A stretch of DNA of 49,223 bases from a bacterium (GTDB lineage Bacteria; Patescibacteriota; WWE3; 2-01-FULL-39-13; JAACPI01): NCBI GenBank assembly GCA_009995545.1, contig JAACPI010000001.1, forward strand, positions 66,475 to 115,697, in the 5' to 3' direction. This document shows positions 44,742 through 49,223 of this stretch, one piece after another (the stretch's first letter is position 1; each line of letters starts with the position of its first letter). The notes beneath the pieces are model-generated. The model was not told the DNA's origin and did no database searches. It saw nothing but the letters and a program-made list of their open reading frames with translations. The position numbers and the translations under genes are program-made.

Positions 44742-44770
44742 TTGCAATATAGAATTCTATAACTTACAAT
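44742..44770 (+). promoter_or_regulatory. Promoter of the tRNA-like RNA
   Basis: TTGCAA (44742-44747) and TACAAT (44765-44770), 17 bp apart, predict a start about 5-6 bases before the RNA. The -35 type resembles that of the tRNA at 41231 (TTGCAC). Confidence 0.55.
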
Positions 44771-44782
44771 ATATGTCATTAG

Positions 44783-44860
44783 GGGGCTGAGCCTTGGCAA
44801 AATTCTTTTTCCCACAATGGCGTGGATTCAAGAACTGTGGTTTCAAAACCACCAGCCCCA
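44783..44860 (+). ncRNA. tRNA-like structured RNA
   Basis: A 78-nt unit closed by a seven-pair acceptor-like stem, GGGGCTG (44783-44789) with CAGCCCC (44853-44859), followed by A like a discriminator base. A 3' hairpin GTGGT-TTCAAA-ACCAC resembles a T arm or a CAA anticodon arm. A middle CTTG...CAAG encloses CCAC/GTGG. The D-arm and the T8 position do not fit a normal tRNA. It has a tRNA-type promoter and, like the tRNA at 41231, is followed within a few bases (ACTC) by a long hairpin. It could be a degenerate tRNA or a dedicated tRNA-like RNA. Confidence 0.6.
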
Positions 44861-44863
44861 CTC

Positions 44864-44903
44864 GTCGTTGAACGGGTGTAAATATTTATATCCGTTCAAC
44901 GAC
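44864..44903 (+). terminator. 12-bp hairpin downstream of the tRNA-like RNA
   Basis: GTCGTTGAACGG (44864-44875) pairs perfectly with 44892-44903 around a 16-nt A/T-rich loop. As after the tRNA at 41231, there is no strong T-run. Confidence 0.65.
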
Positions 44904-44981
44904 TTACCAACTTAATTAATTTACAAAATTGTTATTTAACATTTATTGACAAACATATTTGTTAAGTATATTTTTAAAATC

Positions 44982-45566
44982 ATGCGAAATACTAGATTTA
45001 CAACAAAACCTGGAAACCTTAGGAACGGAGAAGACGGGACTTTAAATGTAATGTTGCCTACAACTTACGCCTATCTGCTAGAGCGAAAAAAAGAATACGA
45101 GATTCGCCTGCACCAGACTTTCGCAAGAAGTGTGGTAGACAGTGACGGAGATTCTTCTGCTGATACTGTTCAGGCTGATAGAAGGCGTAACGCTGAAACT
45201 GAAAGTGATCATCTAACTAGGGTCACCAGAGCTCTTTTGGATGCTGTAGTTTTAGAAGCACCTACTCAAGTAGAAACTGTGCAAGTAGGCCATACTGTTT
45301 TTATAGACTTTGGGTTCGACCCAGAACCCGTTCATATCTTAGGTTGTGCAGATGCTGCCTACGCTAGTTTATACTGCGGTACTTGTAATGTTTTATCGCC
45401 AGAAACGGCTTTAGGGCAAGCTATTATTGGTGCCAAACCCGGAGATGCGATTAACTACACAGTTGGCGGTAGAGACTTTATAGCGCATATCCCCAATGAT
45501 CCTGAGGCTATACAGGTATCCTCATTATTCGCATTTACATTCGATTCCCCTGAGCAAGTTGAGTAA
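44982..45566 (+). CDS. GreA/GreB-like transcription factor
   Basis: The 194-residue protein has a C-terminal domain matching GreA: VQVGHTVFIDF, then VHILGCADA, LSPETALGQAIIGAKPGDAINY and DFIAHI (GreA: SPLG.ALLGK..GD). The N-terminal half fits the Gre coiled coil, with GDSSAD in place of the tip GDLSEN, so Asp41 is kept but Glu44 is not aligned. Gre factors stimulate RNA cleavage in backtracked RNA polymerase. The changed tip suggests altered or lost cleavage activity. TTGACA (44946) and TATATT or TATTTT place the start at the ATG 44982, not the TTG inside the -35 box. The tRNA-like RNA is upstream and the RtcB-like gene downstream. Confidence 0.7.
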   Translation: MRNTRFTTKPGNLRNGEDGTLNVMLPTTYAYLLERKKEYEIRLHQTFARSVVDSDGDSSADTVQADRRRNAETESDHLTRVTRALLDAVVLEAPTQVETVQVGHTVFIDFGFDPEPVHILGCADAAYASLYCGTCNVLSPETALGQAIIGAKPGDAINYTVGGRDFIAHIPNDPEAIQVSSLFAFTFDSPEQVE

Positions 45567-45664
45567 ACATAAGCGATTTTTGCATTTTAAGTTGCGAGAG
45601 TTTACGCTCTGTTTTTATATTTGTTAAACACGACAGCGCTAAATATGTGTAATATACTTTAATT

Positions 45665-46780
45665 ATGAGTACAAGTTTGCCTCTTCGTCAGACTGAATCT
45701 ATAATCACGCCCCAAATTCCCAGAATTTTTGAAGGTGAACAAGGTTGGGAGCATACCGAAGTAGTAAATCTTTCCGGCTATACCGGCAATGATCAATATT
45801 TAGTAGAAACTAATTTAAGGCCTTGGTTAGGGTTTTTAGCAGGGGAGGCCACAAAATTAGTAGTTTTTCCCGATGTAAGCCCTACTCAGGGCGGCATTAT
45901 TCCAACGGGTGTAGCTGCAGAATTTAATGTTGAAAAAACACCAGGTTATTTAGAATACTTTAGGGGTGCAGACGTAGGTTGTGGAATGTACGTTGCGGCC
46001 TTAAACAAAGATAAATGGTCTCAAGAAAGTTTTAGAGCCAACCCCCAAAATTTAGACAGATTATATGATTTAATGGCTAGGCATAATAAAGAATTCGCCT
46101 TAGGTGGGGGAAACCACTTTTTAGATTTTTCGTACGATATTGAATCCGAGGAGGTTTTTGTTGTAATACATACTGGGTCGTTTGGTGATTTGCAGTTACA
46201 GCTTGGTGGTTTATATCAGGACCCTTCAAAATATTGGGATACGTATGAGAGAACAATAGCAAGTGCGGTTTCAAATAGACTTAAAATCGCTGCAGTAGTG
46301 CAAGATATATTTGGACCTGTTATGTGGTCAAGTGATACTATTCACAACTCCATTGATACGACATCCGTAGATAACACAGGACATGTGCGTGTTTATAAGG
46401 GTGTAGTTCAGGTATCGGATACCTCTAAGCCCTTAATTTTACCAAGTAGTGCAGATGGCTTAATGCTACTTTACTCTGCCGGAGAAGGAATAAATGGAGA
46501 GGTTTTATATGGTACATCCCATGGTACAGGTCGAAGAATTAAAAGAGGGGATGCAAAAGGGGATCAGTTCATTAGTGATAATAGTTTACAGGTGGATATA
46601 AGTGGAAGGGTTCATTTATCGCAAGTTATGTTGCCAAGGCAAATTTCCGGTATTCCCTTAACAGAGTCTCCTGTAGTTTATCACTCTATAGACAGGTCCG
46701 AAGATTTAATGGAAAGATATAGTTTAATGGGCCCATCTGCTAGATATCTTCAAGCATTCGCTTACTTAGGCCATATATAA
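45665..46780 (+). CDS. Divergent RtcB-like RNA ligase
   Basis: RtcB joins RNA 2',3'-cyclic phosphate or 3'-phosphate ends to 5'-OH ends using GTP and Mn2+. All core motifs are in order: GADVGCGM (Asp103, Cys106), LGGGNHF (Asn150, His151), VIHTGSFG (His169), TIHNSID (His227), VYKGVVQ with LILPSSADG, and SHGTGRR (His286, the guanylylated His). Two differences from classic RtcB are visible. The early PDvH.G motif is FPDVSPTQGG, with Ser for His, and the C-terminus ends in YLGHI without the conserved Lys. The length of 371 is short (family about 400-480). TATACT (45653-45658) lies 6 nt before the ATG. It is probably a distinct subfamily. Confidence 0.85.
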   Translation: MSTSLPLRQTESIITPQIPRIFEGEQGWEHTEVVNLSGYTGNDQYLVETNLRPWLGFLAGEATKLVVFPDVSPTQGGIIPTGVAAEFNVEKTPGYLEYFRGADVGCGMYVAALNKDKWSQESFRANPQNLDRLYDLMARHNKEFALGGGNHFLDFSYDIESEEVFVVIHTGSFGDLQLQLGGLYQDPSKYWDTYERTIASAVSNRLKIAAVVQDIFGPVMWSSDTIHNSIDTTSVDNTGHVRVYKGVVQVSDTSKPLILPSSADGLMLLYSAGEGINGEVLYGTSHGTGRRIKRGDAKGDQFISDNSLQVDISGRVHLSQVMLPRQISGIPLTESPVVYHSIDRSEDLMERYSLMGPSARYLQAFAYLGHI

Positions 46781-46806
46781 TGAGACTTTTTTGAGGGAAT
46801 ATTTTT

Positions 46807-46860
46807 AAAAACTACCTCTGGGGATTTGTTGGTGTAGACACCAGTCCAAATCCCCAGAGG
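46807..46860 (-). terminator. Long hairpin terminator for the minus-strand gene
   Basis: CCTCTGGGGATTTG (46815-46828) pairs perfectly with 46847-46860, enclosing a second stem TGGTGT/ACACCA (46830-46843). On the minus strand it is followed by TAGTTTTT. It lies between two convergent genes. Confidence 0.75.
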
Positions 46861-46873
46861 GTACTAATTACTT

Positions 46874-48904
46874 CTACTTGTACAGAACGAACACGGGTAT
46901 CGTAAGACCATATAAAACTTTGGTCTGTTCCCATTTGGCCAGGCCCTCGACGATTGGTAGAAGCTCAGCTTCTGCCTTACGTTCTTTTCCAATCATTCGG
47001 GACATGAACCACGCACAGCGCCATTCGACCGTAAAGGGAGAGTAATAGTATGCACTCTCACCAAGACGCTTGAGGCCTTGTCCTGGTCCAACCTGGACTG
47101 GGGTTTGGAAAGCAAAATAGGCAACCTTATTGGTGGCAATGTAAATGCCTCCAATCGTCGCTACCATTGTCTCGCTGTCCACACCTGCCCAAATCTGAAC
47201 ACTCCCGTTGGAATGTCCATCTCCCTTTGACTGAATGTTTCCATTCAAAGCGGATTGGATTCCGGAACTTTCGTCGTGCCTTACGCTCATCCACCAGTTG
47301 TCCATCATCTCGGTGGTGAGCAAGTTCAACGTGTCTACGGAATTTCCCAAGGCTTGTGTGCCCTCAACGACAAGGTCTCCGCCGTTGTCGCCGATGCTCT
47401 CTACCAGCAGCCAGCTAACTCCGGTTGCTGTTTGAATCAATGCCTTTTCAGACCCATTGGGATATGGTCTACTGGCAGCTGTAACTACGGACACATACTT
47501 GGCTGAGGACCACGTGTCATAGTCTTTGACAGCAATGTTTCCACTGTCAGTTCGTCGAATGTTATACGGCTGGAATGGCCACAGTCCCGTTGGGGGATTA
47601 GTCTGTGCCATAATCCACTCTTTGGCTAGCGTTTGGCTATTCATCACTGTGTAGTTGGGAGAAGGGACCTCTCCTTCGTAGTTCACGATGACGTAAACTA
47701 CCGTTGCAACTCCCACCGCAGCAACAGTGATTCCTATTACTGTCACCGTTGCGGGTAAAGCCGCCAAAAAGGCTGCCGCCATTAAGGCGTCCAACGTTAC
47801 TACTGCAATCGCAGCTCCATTGTCTGCAGATGCTGCCGACGTTGCGTTACAACTGTAGTTTTTAGCAACCGCTTTCCCGCCAGACACGACCTGCGACTCG
47901 ACGTTAATTTCGCCACAAGCAAGCTTGATTGCCTGCTCTAGCGACATTGATACAGGCATACATGCTGGTAAACTCGCCAGGTAGGCAGTTGCCGCGTTTG
48001 TGCCGGCACTGCTAACTGCAGCACCTGTGCTACAGCTCTGTGTGTTGCCTAGTGTTGCAAGAGTAGGCAAGAACATATCCGACCGGCATTGTGCTCCATT
48101 AACAACGGAACCAAATGCCTCAGCCGTCGCTGTCGGCGTCGCCGTTGGGCCAGGTGTCCAAGTTGGACAAGGCGTAGCCGTTTTCGTTGCTGTCGGGCTT
48201 GGCGTAGCCGTTTTCGTAGTAGTTGCTGTTGGAGTTGGGGTCGTGGATGCCTCTTTTCGATACTTAACAGTTAGCGAAAAGTCGTCATAATAAATCCGAT
48301 CTGTAGATCCCTCCGCAGAGATATCCGTTGATCCCAATGCCAAGAGTAGAAGACCTGTAAGGTCCTCTGCTGGCCACATAAGTTGAACGTGGTGCCACTC
48401 TCCGTGTGGTGAAGTACCTGACTCTTGGTCAGTATTAGTTGACCACACATAAAGCGACTCCAAACCAGAGCTTTCGACTTTTGTAACTCTAGACCCTGGG
48501 GAACCTGCTTGAACTGCCAGCCAAAAGCTACTTTTGGCCTCGTAGGCTAACCACCCTTCTTCGAGGGGATTAAACTTCAGGTGGCACGCTGCGACTACAC
48601 TGCCGGGATTCGTATCTTGGGTTAAGGAACCCCAATAGTTGCCTTCTCTTGATCCTCCCCCATATACTCCCCAGTTGCCGCAGTTGATCGGATTCCAACT
48701 ATATACAATAGTTGTCTCCTCTGTGGTCGATGAGGTAACATTTTCCTCTGCCTGCATAGTGCCAGACAGAGATTCGGGAGCTTGGGGTACCTTTTCCAAT
48801 ACCGTCGTAGGTTCTAGCTCTTGAGAGAACGAAATCCTAGGTACAAGAATACCGGAAAAAGCGATAACAATAGACAGGACGACTGCGAACAATTTTCTGT
48901 TCAT
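46874..48904 (-). CDS. Secreted protein with Thr/Pro-rich linker, probably acquired
   Basis: The 676-residue protein has a signal peptide (MNRKLFAVVLSIVIAFSG), an N-terminal beta-sandwich with a carbohydrate-binding-like look (YDDFSLTVKY at its end), a Thr/Pro linker (about residues 220-262, with PTPTATTT and PTWTPGPTATP units), a cysteine-containing region, and a hydrophobic segment (about 365-405) before a final domain of about 260 residues. No catalytic motif is recognised. Base composition is unlike its neighbours: 31 of 60 G+C at 47281-47340, against 22 of 60 at 46081-46140. It also has a Shine-Dalgarno GGAGAG (48914-48919). Such linkers are common in Anaerolineae. Transfer is likely. 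Confidence 0.8.
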   Translation of the reverse strand: MNRKLFAVVLSIVIAFSGILVPRISFSQELEPTTVLEKVPQAPESLSGTMQAEENVTSSTTEETTIVYSWNPINCGNWGVYGGGSREGNYWGSLTQDTNPGSVVAACHLKFNPLEEGWLAYEAKSSFWLAVQAGSPGSRVTKVESSGLESLYVWSTNTDQESGTSPHGEWHHVQLMWPAEDLTGLLLLALGSTDISAEGSTDRIYYDDFSLTVKYRKEASTTPTPTATTTKTATPSPTATKTATPCPTWTPGPTATPTATAEAFGSVVNGAQCRSDMFLPTLATLGNTQSCSTGAAVSSAGTNAATAYLASLPACMPVSMSLEQAIKLACGEINVESQVVSGGKAVAKNYSCNATSAASADNGAAIAVVTLDALMAAAFLAALPATVTVIGITVAAVGVATVVYVIVNYEGEVPSPNYTVMNSQTLAKEWIMAQTNPPTGLWPFQPYNIRRTDSGNIAVKDYDTWSSAKYVSVVTAASRPYPNGSEKALIQTATGVSWLLVESIGDNGGDLVVEGTQALGNSVDTLNLLTTEMMDNWWMSVRHDESSGIQSALNGNIQSKGDGHSNGSVQIWAGVDSETMVATIGGIYIATNKVAYFAFQTPVQVGPGQGLKRLGESAYYYSPFTVEWRCAWFMSRMIGKERKAEAELLPIVEGLAKWEQTKVLYGLTIPVFVLYK

Positions 48905-48974
48905 GTGATATAACTCTCCTATTTCTGCTGGATAAGATTCCCAAGCCTCAAGTGAGGTGGGTTAGGACGATTGA

Positions 48975-49003
48975 TTTATACTTCGGATAAACACTTATGT
49001 GAA
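48975..49003 (-). promoter_or_regulatory. Promoter of the secreted protein gene
   Basis: TTCACA (minus strand, 48998-49003) and TATAAA (48975-48980), 17 bp spacer, leaving a leader of about 65 nt. This is conventional architecture, unlike the leaderless genes around it. Confidence 0.5.
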
Positions 49004-49038
49004 CGCCTAAAACGTGTGTTTTAGAGCGTAATTGTTAA

Positions 49039-49121
49039 GCAAGGCTCTGTAAAAACCTTTGGTTTTTAAGTATCTAGTAACTAGTATTAAGTATCTGGCA
49101 AAGATCTTTACAGAGCCTTGC
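49039..49121. repeat. 15-bp inverted repeat flanking a short spacer
   Basis: GCAAGGCTCTGTAAA (49039-49053) and its perfect complement TTTACAGAGCCTTGC (49107-49121) enclose 53 bases that include CTAGTAACTAG and two TAAGTATCT repeats. It could be a structured RNA, a terminator or the end of an inserted element. The remaining 49122-49223 shows nothing I can assign. Confidence 0.6.
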
Positions 49122-49223
49122 CTGTATACATAAGTATTTCGCTCAAAGTTTTTATTTTCAATCGATTAGAGGGGGTTTTAGCCACAGTAAGTCTGTGTTT
49201 GTAGAAGTATTTAGTTATAAAGG

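Noticed and set aside
44783-44860. Call as an ordinary tRNA
   Set aside because: The acceptor-like stem and a T-arm-like hairpin fit, but the 3' hairpin loop is 6 or 8 nt, T8 is missing and no D or anticodon arm forms, so I list it as tRNA-like only.
48000-48290. Val/Gly-rich frame opposite the Thr/Pro linker
   Set aside because: It is the antisense shadow of the repetitive linker of the 46874-48904 gene and has no start signals.
1-49223. CRISPR arrays, insertion sequences or transposase genes
   Set aside because: No regularly spaced direct repeats, and no DDE, HUH, serine or tyrosine recombinase motif is visible in any frame.

Overview
The window reads as a chromosomal segment of an AT-rich bacterium with a small genome, most likely a Candidate Phyla Radiation (Patescibacteria) member. 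This is inferred from compact conserved housekeeping genes, many secreted or cytosolic proteins of no recognisable family, and very short intergenic regions. No rRNA or other lineage marker allows a firmer placement. The code looks standard: TAA and TAG dominate, and TGA ends at least two genes (the ABC permease at 37149 and the regulator at 24954).

Layout. 1-7345: a 5'-truncated surface protein, the rod-shape block (mreB divergent from mreC-mreD-mrdA), a decayed dprA, a free-standing tRNA-binding domain and a secreted beta-rich protein. 7426-15063: DNA metabolism and translation quality control (topA, pth, dnaX, recR), interrupted by an inserted metallopeptidase-like gene flanked by a duplicated, decayed copy of the dnaX 5' end. 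15147-23394: an accessory cluster of nine unrecognised cytosolic proteins plus an ATPase/winged-helix regulator. 23455-24882: cysS. 24954-28260: a second paralogous regulator and two paralogous unknown proteins. 28279-42121: a mostly core region (ychF, rpsF-ssb-rpsR, frr, rseP, two linked unknown proteins, a C-terminal processing protease, an ABC exporter pair, an HtrA protease, prfA, a structured RNA candidate, a tRNA, yqeY, rpsU). 42122-49223: a second accessory region with two unknown proteins, a tRNA-like structured RNA, a GreA-like factor, a divergent RtcB-like RNA ligase and a GC-richer secreted protein that looks acquired.

How genes work together. MreB, MreC, MreD and PBP2 form the elongation machinery. 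DnaX and RecR sit close together. S6, SSB and S18 form the usual operon. The ABC pair, HtrA, CtpA and RseP serve the envelope. The regulators at 16209 and 24954 each have inverted and/or direct repeats of a TGTCA half-site over their own promoters, which suggests autoregulation of accessory genes. The tRNA-like RNA, Gre-like factor and RtcB-like ligase form a possible RNA-repair or RNA-maintenance locus.

An unusual genome-wide trait is visible. In at least twelve genes a TATAAT/TATACT-type -10 box lies only 6-7 nt before the start codon, which implies leaderless mRNAs. Clear Shine-Dalgarno sequences were seen only before rpsU and the probably foreign gene at 46874-48904. I used this pattern to choose several start codons.
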